This document shows, in pieces, positions 11,801 to 21,900 of a DNA stretch of 64,000 bases; within the stretch, counting starts at the first letter, position 1, and each line of letters starts with the position of its first letter. The position numbers and the translations under genes were made by a program. The notes under the pieces were generated by a model, which had not been told where the DNA came from, did not search any database, and saw only the letters and a program-made list of their open reading frames with translations. Source of the DNA: Chrysoperla carnea (Eukaryota > Arthropoda > Insecta > Neuroptera > Chrysopidae); the NCBI RefSeq assembly GCF_905475395.1, contig NC_058337.1, forward strand, positions 12,946,983 to 13,010,982, given 5' to 3'.

Positions 11801-12615
11801 TTTTTGAGTCATGCACAAAAATCACGATTACCATAATTTTGCGACGGTTGCAAACACCCGCCATATTCCCGCAAAGATTAAGGGGCTACTTGCAACCATT
11901 CAAAAGTATGGAAAAGGTATGATGACTTTCGTGAATGACTTATCAAAAAATGGTTGTTTATTAGTATGTCCCGACAATTAACACGATGATCATCATTTTC
12001 TTTTCAATATTCAAGTTCCTTTCCAAGATTATTAAAAGGGTTTTAAAGTATAGATAGACATGACGAAATATAGGTTCCTTTGTTTTACCATTTGGCAATG
12101 GAACCTTAAAAATCAAAAATTTAGCTTCAAATTTGGTTATAAATTAAGTTTAGATGTTCAAAATTAATTAAATTTACCTTTCTTGTTGTTAAGGCAGATT
12201 GTACACGACTTGCGACAGCATCAACTCGTGCAGACATTCTTAAATAGTTTAGCGATTGATTTTTCTGACGTATTGCATTTTCTGCGTGTATTCGTGCTAC
12301 GTCCATATTACCTTTTTGTATTGCTTTTTTAGTTTTAGCTTTTTCAGCTATTTCTTCCTTCTCACATTTTTTTGCATTACGTTCCAACTCTTTAACCGCA
12401 AATTTTAGGTTAAAGAGATGTTCTAAATTATTTGTTAAGGGTAAAATAAGTTGTAAAATAAAAGTGAATAATTTTGATAAGAATAGTTTCACATGGTTTC
12501 ACAGGAAAAGTTTGGAAGTGTAGGTAGGAAAGGGTACGTAGAAGTTCATCATTTTGCTTTTTATTTGATGTTTTTGATATTGATTTAAACATTTTCAAAA
12601 AAGGATACTTTCCAT
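8452..12615 (-). CDS. Chmp1: CHMP1, ESCRT-III charged multivesicular body protein, four exons
   Basis: Complete gene, complement(join(8452-8569, 10738-10958, 12178-12422, 12609-12615)), 196 aa (human CHMP1B is 199). CHMP1 is an ESCRT-III subunit that assembles on endosomal, midbody and nuclear-envelope membranes, recruiting Vps4 and spastin for membrane scission. The N-terminal helical core begins MEKHLFNLKFAVKELERNAK, followed by AIQKGNMDVARIHAENAIRQ. The middle part contains SMAGVVKAMDAAMK and LEKISNLMDKFEQQFEDLDV. The last exon ends with the MIT-interacting motif DELTSRLARLRQAE. All junctions are GT-AG and keep frame. The start is set by a 7-nt exon (ATG GAA A) with GTATCC donor, which joins the next exon to read MEKHL as in other CHMP1 proteins. 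An AATAAA hexamer overlaps the stop on the minus strand. Confidence 0.93.
8850..8877 (+). repeat. poly(T) run
   Basis: An uninterrupted run of 28 T residues within CHMP1 intron 3. Confidence 0.9.
8980..9350. repeat. degenerate ~100-bp tandem repeat rich in AGAATATTCTAGA motifs
   Basis: About four diverged units start at roughly 8983, 9076, 9177 and 9298 with ATTTAAAAC(C/T)GTTTAATAT-like sequence. Each continues through TTTTAGAGCTTTC and CCAGAATATTCTAGA-like tracts. Unit spacing varies (about 93 to 121 bp), so this is a decaying minisatellite. Confidence 0.6.
10024..10287 (+). repeat. dispersed repeat family A (GACGG-tailed), copy
   Basis: It starts AACAGTGATGTTTACGAAAA and runs through GTTCTATCTCT, TTTACAAGATGGGT, ACGTCCTGAGAATGCTATAAA and TTTAAATTATCGTGT, ending in a purine-rich GACGGGCGGAGAGACGG tail. 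Other copies are near 13096-13430, 14784-15015, 16425-17135, 20110-20540, 47447-47760 and 63565-63640. Many carry repeated GACG/CGTC tetranucleotides. The class of element is unknown to me. Confidence 0.75.
10738..10958 (-). CDS. Chmp1: CHMP1 exon 3
   Basis: 73 codons plus 2 nt. It begins VTNSMAGVVKAMDAAMK and ends ADEAG at a donor whose GT is at 10737-10736. Confidence 0.92.
10959..12177 (-). other. CHMP1 intron 2
   Basis: A 1.2-kb intron with no recognisable repeat family or exon. Open frame 11279-11467 has no similarity. Confidence 0.6.
12178..12422 (-). CDS. Chmp1: CHMP1 exon 2
   Basis: Encodes residues 3 (completed by the first two bases) to 84, the basic N-terminal half of the ESCRT-III helical core. 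The acceptor is AATTTAG and the donor GTAAAT. Confidence 0.92.
12609..12615 (-). CDS. Chmp1: CHMP1 exon 1 coding part (7 nt)
   Basis: ATG GAA A followed by GTATCC on the minus strand, with GCC before the ATG. Joined to 12422 it gives MEKHLFNLK, the conserved start of CHMP1. The 186-bp intron in between would otherwise be read in frame without matching any known CHMP1 N-terminus. Confidence 0.8.
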
Positions 12616-13095
12616 GGCCGAGGCAGACATTTCGTTCCCCGTTTTGAAGCCTTATATGAGTACGGTTTTTATATACACAAAACAATCGCGAAACAATTTA
12701 CGATCAAATGATCGTAATACTACTTTCCTAATTCCTTGTCACCTTGACAGTTTACAAGATGATTCACCCTAGCGAAGCTAGCTTCAGTACTTCGTACTGA
12801 TTCAGTTCACTGGAATGTTATCAAAATAGCCACTTGTTTACAATTATGAAACAGAGCTATTCCTAGGTGATAAGCAAGACAAAGATACTAAAAACTGATT
12901 AAATTACATTACACAGCTTAAACAGTTACCAGCATAAATTCAAATGTGTTGCCAACATAAAATTAATTTATTATTTTTAATCTTTTGTTACTATGTATTT
13001 TCTTTGTTTCACACATGTACTGTTGTATATCCTATTTCAAAAATGCAGATGTTACGCAACAATTATTTCTAATAACTATTTATCCCGTATTATTA
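12616..13095. other. upstream region of CHMP1
   Basis: This holds the 5' leader and presumably the promoter of CHMP1 (minus strand), but no TATA box or initiator can be assigned with confidence. Two short palindromes (CGAAGCTAGCTTCAG and AGTACTTCGTACT) lie near 12773-12800. Confidence 0.4.
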
Positions 13096-13430
13096 TACCA
13101 TATATCAAGGTATATTAAATTTAGTCCCAAGTTTGTAACGCTTTCAAATATTGATGCTACAAAGTTTTGGTATTAGTGTTCACAAAATCACCTAAAGAGT
13201 CCATTTTTGGTTGTCCGTCCGCCTGTCTGTCTGTCCGTTTGTTGACACGATAAGTCAAAAACGAAATGAGATATCAAGCTAAAATTTTTATAGCGTACTC
13301 AGGACGTAAAAATTGAGGTAAGTAGATGAGCATCATAGGTCAATTGGTTCTAAAAAAAATTATCAACTTTTATTTGAAACATTTTTTCGTAAACATCACT
13401 GTTCACCTATAAGGGCGCAAATTAAGTTAG
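13096..13430 (-). repeat. dispersed repeat family A copy (reverse orientation)
   Basis: It contains ATACCATATATCAAGG, CCCAAGTTTGTAACGCTT, a GTCCGTCCGCCTGTCTGTC tract, AAAACGAAATGAGATATCAA and TCGTAAACATCACTGTT, all recognisable as the reverse complement of the copies at 10024 and 47447. Confidence 0.7.
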
Positions 13431-13757
13431 AACATTATAGTATTACCCAATTACACAGTATGTATAATATTTAAATATTAAAAGACTTTATTGGCAGCTT
13501 CCAATGTTTCTCTATGTGATAGACAGGTAAAGAAAAAAGACAGAGAAAAAGTACTTTGTACGTTATGCGCATGCATCGGAATATTATATATATGTCACGA
13601 ATATGAAGTGACGCATGCCCAAAATAGTCACGGTCTTGCGCTCGATAGAGTCTGGACCGTGATGTTTTCGCCCGTACTTCACGTTATGCTGTCAATATAG
13701 TATTTAAATTATTATATGATCAGTTCTGTGTGTGTGACACCACAGCCCTGTTATATA

Positions 13758-14668
13758 CAGGGTGTTTAGCTAAGTTGGCTACCTATGCAAAACTCTTTTT
13801 AATTTAAGGTTTACGAAAAATATTTATTCTTTATAAAAAGCTCTGCTTTCAAAAATGGTAACGTTCAGCTATTCACTTTTGACATCGAATATTCAGGGTG
13901 TGCAGAAATTGAGAAAGTTCGATAGAAATGTTAATGGTCGTTTAGAAATGTATACCATTTAGATTAGAAAATAAGGGAAACGGTTCGAGAAATCACTCCC
14001 GAGATATGTAGGAGTGTATTCAAAGAATTTTTTAAAAGAACAATTACATGTATGGAACACGAAGGTTGATCTGGATACATTGAAGCAAAAACGACCTGAA
14101 AATAATTATTTAGGAATGAATTGTTAACGAAGGGAATGTTTAGACCCCTTCAATTTTAAATTAAATTTTGCAAATCCTACTTATAAAACACGTTATCTGT
14201 TATCTGAATTAACCAGTCATCGTTATTAAAATGTTTATTTGCTAATTTTAAACATCTAAAACAAAACAATTAATACAGAACATTTATTTTTCATACATTA
14301 CGTCACAACTATTATTGTTGACGTAAGTAAAAACTGTTATCTTCAGTTCGTTTTTGCCTCAACGTATCCACCTTCGTGTTTCGTACATATAATTGTTCTT
14401 TGGCAAAATTCTTTAAATACACTCCTACATGTCTCGGGAGTGATTTTTTGCACCTTTTCCCTTATTATCTGTTTTAAATGGTTTACATTTCTAAACGACC
14501 ATTAACATTCCTATCGATTTTTCTCAATTTGTGGTTATGCGATATCAAAAGTGAATAGCTGGCTGTTGATATTTTTGAAAATAGAGTTTTTTATAAAGAA
14601 TAAATATTTTTCGTAAACCTTATAATAAAAAAGTTTTCCATATGTAACCAACTTAGCTAGACACCCTG
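13758..14668. mobile_element. 911-bp foldback element, CAGGGTG ends, TA duplication
   Basis: The left end is CAGGGTGTTTAGCTAAGTTGG and the right end is its imperfect complement CCAACTTAGCTAGACACCCTG, both flanked by TA. Long arms pair across the element: GGTTTACGAAAAATATTTAT with ATAAATATTTTTCGTAAACC, and TTAATGGTCGTTTAGAAATG with CATTTCTAAACGACCATTAA. No transposase is encoded. TA duplication suggests mobilisation by a Tc1/mariner-type transposase. Confidence 0.8.
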
Positions 14669-14783
14669 TAGTTATACGACTAGCTAGACACCTTGTAGTT
14701 ATGCGAAAAAACAAACGATTGTTCAATACTATATATACATGGTATTTCAACAAGTAACTCAGTCAATTGTTTGTTTTTCCTTG

Positions 14784-15015
14784 TTATACCATATATATAT
14801 GAAATATATCATAGTATATTAAGTTTAATCCCAAGTTTGTAATGCTTAAAAATATTGAAGTAGGTGTGAAAATTTTGGTATAAATGTTTATGGACCTAAT
14901 TAGTCCATTTCCGGTTGTCTGTCGGTCTGTCTGTCGTCTGTCTGTCCGTCTGCCATCACGAATACTCAAAAACGAAAAGAGATATCAAGCTGAAATTTTT
15001 ATAGCTTTAATTTTT
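14784..15015 (-). repeat. dispersed repeat family A copy, interrupted
   Basis: Contains ATACCATATATATATG, CCCAAGTTTGTAATGCTT, a run of GTCTGTCTGTCCGTC and AACGAAAAGAGATATCAAGC, then is cut by the foldback element starting at 15018. Confidence 0.7.
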
Positions 15016-15017
15016 AT

Positions 15018-15310
15018 ACCACTAATTCGAATTGCACCTAGGCATATAACTATCACGAGTGTGACAGAGTACATGCGTTAAGCAATGCATCTAAGTAAGA
15101 GGTATTATAGGTGTTATATGAATTTGCAAAAGTGACTTGTATCGTGGCTTCGATGTCTTTTATGCTATACAACAGTTCTTTTGTTGTATGCCTGTAGAGA
15201 GTGGAGGTCAACACATGTATATAATACCCCTCACTTAGATGCATTGCTTAACGCATGTATTCGGTCATACTCGTGATATTTATATGCCTAGATTTCAATC
15301 GAACTAGTGG
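15018..15310. mobile_element. foldback element with CCACTA ends, TA duplication
   Basis: A 293-bp element with left end CCACTAATTCGAATTG and right end CAATCGAACTAGTGG, flanked by TA. Arms of about 95 bp pair: CATGCGTTAAGCAATGCATC near 15073 matches GATGCATTGCTTAACGCATG near 15238. It lies inside a family A copy, so it inserted later. Confidence 0.75.
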
Positions 15311-15339
15311 TATACAGTCTGTCTTTATATATACACAGA

Positions 15340-15480
15340 TCTCTAGTAGTGTGTTTTCTCTGTCAGCTGTTTGAATATTGTGTTGTTGTCTTTGTTAATC
15401 TTCTCTTTGAAGCAAAAATGTACATAATTGATACACGATGGGCCTACCTAGTAATAAATGATCTAAAGTTACGTATGAGT
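15340..15480. repeat. dispersed repeat shared with 32050-32185
   Basis: GTCAGCTGTTTGAATATTGT and the following TTAATCT, TGTGAAGC and GATACACGATGGGC-like tracts recur near 32070. Unknown class. Confidence 0.5.
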
Positions 15481-15529
15481 TGAACTACCAAAAAAAAACG
15501 CACTAACTACGGAAAATAACTTTAACTGT

Positions 15530-16412
15530 ATTTTCTTTCGATTAAATACAATAATGGCATCTCTTTATTCTATCTCTTACAGTTTAGAATCTAAATTGAC
15601 TATTATAGCAACCCGGAGAACTAGTTCCAATCTGATATCAGAACATGATGTCCATGTCCCCCATCAAACTCTGAAACTTTTCTTTAAGTTATTTTTACTT
15701 TATTATACTATAAATATAATAAAGTATTGTGATCGAAAAAAAAATAGATATCGAGATTTCAACGGAAATACACGTTTTGAGGATCCCTGATTCCAAAAAA
15801 GTGGTTTTTAAAAAATGTTGCGTCCGTCGGTATGTCGGTATGTCTCTTACCAAGCTGGAGCCTTCAATTTGCAACCGAATTTTCTCAAACTCGGTACATA
15901 GGTTCAATTTGGTCATAATTCCAGACGATTTTTTCATTTTTTCCCTAGGCCTTTTTTTAAGGGTACTTCCCTCTAGGCCAAAACAGGATTTTTAGGGTTT
16001 TCTCAAAGAGGGCTGTAACGATTTCGATTAAACTGGGCGCAAGGCTAGACCTTATGGTATTCCTAGGATTGGTATAGGCTATACATCCAGGAAAATTCGA
16101 GAAGGCCCACACTTTTGAAAAAACCTTTTTTTTGGGCTTTTCTCAAAAATGGCTCCAATGATTTCAATTAAACTTGGCACAAGGCTAAACCATAAGGTAT
16201 TCCTAAGATTGGTATAAGCCACACATCCGGGAAAATTCGAGAAGGCCACATCCTAGGGAAAACATTTCAAAATACAGGAAAATGGAATTTTCTAAAAAAT
16301 CAATTTTATAATATAATAAAGTCTTGTCCGATGTTTCGGACGGTTTATTTGATTGGTTAACAACAAAACGAGATATTTAGGTGTATAGATTAAATTGGCC
16401 TACCCTGTATGA
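15530..16412. mobile_element. CAGGGTG-family element interrupted by a second repeat
   Basis: The outer sequence is the right arm of the CAGGGTG foldback family: CGATTAAATACAATAATGGC, then CCAATCTGATATCAGAACAT, and finally TTGATTGGTTAAC ... CTACCCTG before TA. The arm is split at about 15690 by an unrelated ~660-bp repeat that ends near 16345. That repeat itself holds two copies of a ~140-bp unit (about 15996-16112 and 16136-16245; shared GGAAAATTCGAGAAGGCC). Confidence 0.6.
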
Positions 16413-16424
16413 AATATATATCAA

Positions 16425-17135
16425 GGTATACTAATTTTAATCCCAAGTTTGTAACGCTTAGAAATAAATATTAATGATACCAACAAAATTTTGGTTTAAG
16501 GAAGGTCCCTCGGCAATAATAGAAAAAATAAATTAGTAGATAATGATCCGAATTTTTAGTATGTTATAGTTCACGAAATATATTATTGTATAAAACAAAA
16601 ATTTGGGTATCTTACCGTTCAATTAAGAGAGTTTTTATTAATTAAAAATACACTAAATAACATACCATCCTCATAACAGGTTATGTTATTTAGTGTATTT
16701 TTAAATAATAAAAACTCTCTTAATTGAACGGTAAGATACCCATATTTTTGTTTTATACAATAATACATTTCGTTAACTATAACATACTAAAAATTCGGAT
16801 CATTATCTACTAATTAATTTTTTTCTATTACTGGCGAGTCACCCTCCTTAATGTTCATAAAATCATTTAATTAGTTCATTTTTGTTTGTGCGTACGTCCG
16901 CTTGCCTGTCTGTTTGTGGACAAGATAACAGAAAGGCGAAAAGAGTAATGAGGCTGAAATTTTTATAGTCAAAAGTAAGGAGGAATTCGTAAATTAGCAA
17001 CATAGGCCAATTGGGCTATGGGTTCGTAGAACCCATCTTGTAAACCATTAGAGTTATTTTAAATGTAAAAACTGTTTAAATGTAAAAAATGTTCCTTATA
17101 AAGAAATCAATCAATTGTTTGTTTTCACTTGTTTG
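16425..17135 (-). repeat. dispersed repeat family A copy with nested MITE
   Basis: Family A sequence (ATATATCAAGGTATACTAAT, CCCAAGTTTGTAACGCTTAG) stops at TA 16497-16498. It resumes after 16850 with the GTCCGCTTGCCTGTCTG tract and the TATAGTCAAAAGTAAGG region. The gap is the MITE at 16499-16848. Confidence 0.7.
16499..16848. mobile_element. 350-bp palindromic MITE, TA duplication, nested in family A
   Basis: The ends are AGGAAGGTCCCTCGGCAATA and the complementary ...GGCGAGTCACCCTCCT, flanked by TA on both sides. The arms are almost perfect: GGTATCTTACCGTTCAATTA (near 16607) pairs with TAATTGAACGGTAAGATACC (near 16720), and the pairing extends over roughly 160 bp per arm around a short centre. 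Arms this similar suggest a fairly recent insertion or strong hairpin maintenance. Confidence 0.85.
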
Positions 17136-18829
17136 CATTTGATTCAGAAGGTTAATTATAAAATTAAGTAAGATCAAAAATTTATTATTGTAAATTAGTA
17201 ACGAAATCGGCTAAATTTTGTTACTTGAGTATTTTTGGGATTACTGATCACAAATATGATATTTAAAAATTTCCTCGATGTAACTGGTGACCAGGACAGC
17301 CTGGTTGTACATCTCATTCCCAGTATTATCTCTAAATTAGCAATTGTTATAAATTGTATCCAAAATAATTATTTCTGGGTTTTCGAGGTCGCTGATAACG
17401 AATATGATGCTTGAAATAATCCTCGGTGTACCTATGGGTACTATAGGGTACTCTGATTAAAGAGCTCATCTCCAAAATTTGTACCATTGTACCATTGTTA
17501 ATGGCTGCATAGCAGTAGCTAAAGCCAATTTTAAATAAATAAATAAAAAATATAAAAAATTTAAACAAACCGAGAGTAGAGTCTGGTGCGACTCTTGAGA
17601 AAGAATAACTTCCCCTCCCCCCAGCATAAGTTTACAAAATTTTATAAAATAGTTATAAAAAAAAATAAATAAATAAATACTAGACCGACCTCAACCGACC
17701 GACACCTCAACGAAGTGGATATAATTTTTTTCGCGCGTTATCGATGACGAAAAAATGACCACGAAAGTATGTACATACACACATATCCTTCTTCTCAAAA
17801 TTGGTGTTAATACTTATGACCATGAAACGTAACGATATGTTGAAAACTTCGATTTCGAAAATCAGATCCATTACAATAATTCTTCCTATACTGGAAAGTT
17901 AATAAAAAGGTTATTGAAGTAAAGACTTAATAAGCAAAAAAAAAAATATTTTAAAGCTATATATATTTTTTTATTAATTAAAAAATTTTGACAAATATAA
18001 AATAAAAAATGTAAATTAGAATATAAAAACTAACTCACTTGATCTATATGTCAATTTGATAAATATCTAAAAATAATTAACGGTACAATAATCAACAATT
18101 GACAAAATCTAATTGTTGAATAAATATTTTAACGGTCATTTATTTAAAAATTCCACTGAACTAAAATTACGGATAGCGCCATTTAAACTATATATTAAAT
18201 AATTCGATAAAAAAATTTAAAAATTCGCGGGTTCAACTTTAATATGTAAACTGAAGATAGCAGCATATAATGCCACGCCATTTTTATTGTATTGTAATGT
18301 CTTCTATTAAATGGTATTTTCACTTAGTTTGTGTTAAATGACGTGAATTATTATAAAATCCTAATAATTAAGATATTTTCTGTAAAATTGTACATATGTG
18401 AGTGTTCATTTAAATTATTAACTAATTAAACAGATCAATAAAATTAACTAGAAATCAATATGTCCATAATTATTGAAAGTTTTCTAGGGCAGACTTAACT
18501 CTCCAAATGAATATTATGACTTAATTATTTTTTTTAATATTATCTTATTTTATCCTTTTGAATATTCTGTTCGATAATTTTTTTCTGAAATTTTTAATAA
18601 CAATTAATTGTAAATAATAAATGTTTAAAGAATGAGGTTGATAGAGTATACGTTTTGGTTTGTTTAAAAAAAATTGTAAATTTGACGATTTTTACTAGAA
18701 TTTTTTTGGTCAGTTAATTTTTTTTTTTTTTGTTATTTAAAAACAATCTTAAAATGTGAAAAATTTAAGGTTTGTTTTAAAAAATTTAAGTGCTTTAAAA
18801 ATGTAATGAATTTAATAATTAAGAGTAGT
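17136..18829. other. region upstream of the SUMO protease gene
   Basis: AT-rich, with no recognisable exon. The first kilobase upstream of the ATG at 18856 presumably contains the 5' leader and promoter, but I cannot place a start site. Confidence 0.4.
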
Positions 18830-18844
18830 ATGGTGAAAAGTTAG
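18830..18844 (+). promoter_or_regulatory. short upstream ORF in the SUMO protease leader
   Basis: ATG GTG AAA AGT TAG, four codons and a stop, ends 11 bases before the main ATG. If transcription starts further upstream it would be translated first and could lower initiation at the main start. Whether it is within the mature leader is not shown. Confidence 0.35.
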
Positions 18845-18855
18845 TGTTCTATACA

Positions 18856-18979
18856 ATGGCTCAACAAACAACTATGTTCCAAATAATAAATGCGGATGGT
18901 GGATCTCAAACAATGACTCAAGATGAATTACAACGATATTATCCAGATGTTTATGCAAGTCAGGTGTTAGCGTCACAAG
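18856..18979 (+). CDS. velo: velo exon 1
   Basis: Residues 1-41, starting MAQQTTMFQIINADGG. It ends with one base of codon 42 at a GTATGT donor. The ATG is preceded by an in-frame-independent 4-codon upstream ORF. Confidence 0.75.
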
Positions 18980-21900
18980 GTATGTTACCTTTTGCCCACT
19001 TTTACATTATACGGCGATGCTAACCAATGTTAGAAATTTTGAAAGTATGGGATATTATTTTACGATATCTATTCATGAAACATAATGTGGATTTCCAAAA
19101 GGGCAAGATTGACCTAACTTACATAGAAACTATTTTAGGAGTGTCATAAATGATACTCTGTAATATAAATAAATTTCACGAATCTCGCATTTTTTTACGA
19201 AAAACTGTTCCTTTTAACTTTGAACCCATTTTATAATAGGAAAAGGAGGGAAAGTCAGGGATTTTGGGAGAGGAAAGTAGAGTCTACAATCTGGTTGAAA
19301 GACGCAATTATATGTGCTTTTGTTTTAAAAAATTGGCTTAGTTTATGTCAAAAATAACAGAAATACAAATAGACGAAAAGTTTGTATTAGTTTGAAATTT
19401 TTTTTCAATACATCGCGTGTTCTAGAACGATTTAGTTGGTTTGAATTTATCTGAGTTCGAGACGTTCTAATTATACCTTAAGCTAGAGAAATCTTACTCC
19501 GTCCATAATATAAGCACCCTAAATGAATTCTGAACTTCATAAACTGTTGTTTTGATACGAATGAAGTTTTGATAATTCTTTAAAATAATTTTAATCGAAT
19601 CAAATGTTTAACCTAAGTTTTAACGAAAATGGAATCTAAATTTGTTGAAAATAGGGTGAAGTATGGACCCAAACCGTATTCGTTACCGTTTCATCAGCTT
19701 TTTAACCCTTGCAAAAACGGGTGATAAACATCACAAAAAATTTTCTTTGAAAAATTTTAACCTGTATCTATTAATCCCCGCTCCTTCCAAATTTGAATTT
19801 TTTTTGTTTTAGAGCAACTAGATCTGAAAATACCAAAAATTATGTTATCTGTTCGTTGTAATCAAATTTTATGGCATGAACCTCTACATGAAGTATAATT
19901 CCGATTTAGATTTTGTACACTTTATACTAGTACTTTTTGGGGGGGTTGGGGTTTTTTTTTTAAAAATTTCAAAAAAAAAAACTATGCGTCAAATAAAAAA
20001 AAGTTCAAATAAAAGTTCTAGCTGAAGTCATTGTGCACATTTGTGTTTTTTTTCGACTTTCTAGCTTCAAAGTTGACCGAGATATGCCAATTTTAAAATG
20101 GTGCATTTTTTGCTCATTCAATCAAATGAAAAACGACCCATCTTTGTAAACCGTTAGAGATAGAACAAAAGTTTAAATGTAAAAGTTGTTTCTTACAAAA
20201 AAATAACCAACTTTTGTTTGAAATATTATTTGCGAGGGCTTCTAGAATATACTTTCGAAAATTTCGAAAGTATTTCCAAGAATTTTTTTTTCATTTTTCG
20301 AGAATGTTTCACAAGACTACTAGTTGAAGCTATCGGCAAATTTTCAACTAGCTATTTTTTACAGTTTTGGAAAAAATGGACACGAAATTTTTTTCCTAAG
20401 TTGCTCCATGACGGGTAAACAGCGATGTTTACGAAAGAATGATTCAATCTGAAGTTGATTATTTATTAATAAGGAATAACTTTTCTTCTATCTCTAACGG
20501 TTTACAAGATGGATCATTTTTTATTTGATTGAATGAGCAAAATAATTCTATTTTTAAATGGGCATATCTCGTTCAATTTTGAAGCTAGAAAGTCAAAAAC
20601 AAAAATTTTCAAAATTAAATCAGCTAGATGTTTTATTTGAACTTTTTATTTTATCTGATGCATAGTTATTTTATAATTTGTAAAAAACTTATTAAAACTC
20701 CTAACTACTCCCCAAAAGAGGGGGTTAGGCATCCCCCTGAGTGGCTGATTTTTTGGTACGAAGTTTTTACAGCCTAATAAACAACTGAAAAATTTGAAAG
20801 ATACAATTTTTTTAGTTAATTTTGTTGTGCTATTATTTGAAAATGCAAAAAATTATGTTCTCCGTTCTTTGTAGTCAAATTTTGCGGCATGAACCTCTAT
20901 AAAGTATAACTCCGATTTAGATAAATTTGTAGACATAAATCTAATACCGTATGGGGTTCGCGGGGTAATCAAAGTTATTTTTCCAAAAATTATACATTTG
21001 AAACGGTAACAAGAGAGTATGATCTCGATAATAATGATTTATCCCGAAGATGTTTTTCTACTTGGAAAATTTGTCCGTAGATAGAAACATCAAACAGTAA
21101 TTAGTTACTGATCCTTATTTCAAACCGACTCCATAAAAAACTTTGTTCGCTTAAAAATTTCTAAATTTACATAGGTTATTTTAACTGAATTATCGTAACA
21201 GAACACTGATGTTATGGATATCATAGAAGGATAAAAATTTTTTTAAAAATTACTTTTTGTTGTATTACTAAGTAAAATAATATAATTTTTTAGCTTCTCC
21301 AACTTATCATCTGCAATACGTGATTAATCATGAAGATCCCAATCAACAAGTATTTCATAATGCAGCTGGTCATCAACAGGTAAGATTTTGTTATTATTTC
21401 TCACCTAAACAGCATTTAGTATGATAGTTTATTATGAAAAAGTAAAATAAGTTTTCAATTTTGATAAGAAATCACTTCGCGTCGTCTACCATGAATTTTA
21501 TAGTGAAAACATTTTTTAATCTAATAGTAAATTATTTATATCTTGGCTTCTTAACTCACTTGGGATCCTAAACCTGTTGACGTAAACTTACATACTTGGA
21601 GTTAAGGAATACTATAATATTATATTAAAACATTCAATATTTTTTTAACAATCTTTTCTCAAATACCTAGTAGGCCTCTGGCGCAACTCCAATTTCACTC
21701 CCGAACCTTCGACATCAACCGCGCAAAACCAATTTCTTGATAATATATGTTGTGAGACACCTGGCTTTTAAATTGACATAAGTATGGCCATTCGGAACAT
21801 ACAAAAAATTTTCCCCATAAGTTTCAAGCAATTTCGCTAACAATTTTTGTTTTAAAACGTTTTTTCGAAAAACGTTAGCTTTCGGAGGAAATGTGACTTA

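Noticed and set aside
12423..12492. Longer CHMP1 N-terminus starting at 12492
   Set aside because: The leader has no match in CHMP1 proteins. A TAG acceptor at 12424-12423 and an ATGGAAA exon at 12615 give the conserved start instead.
13491..13700. 69-codon frame near 13.5 kb
   Set aside because: No similarity, no splice context, flanked by repeats on both sides.
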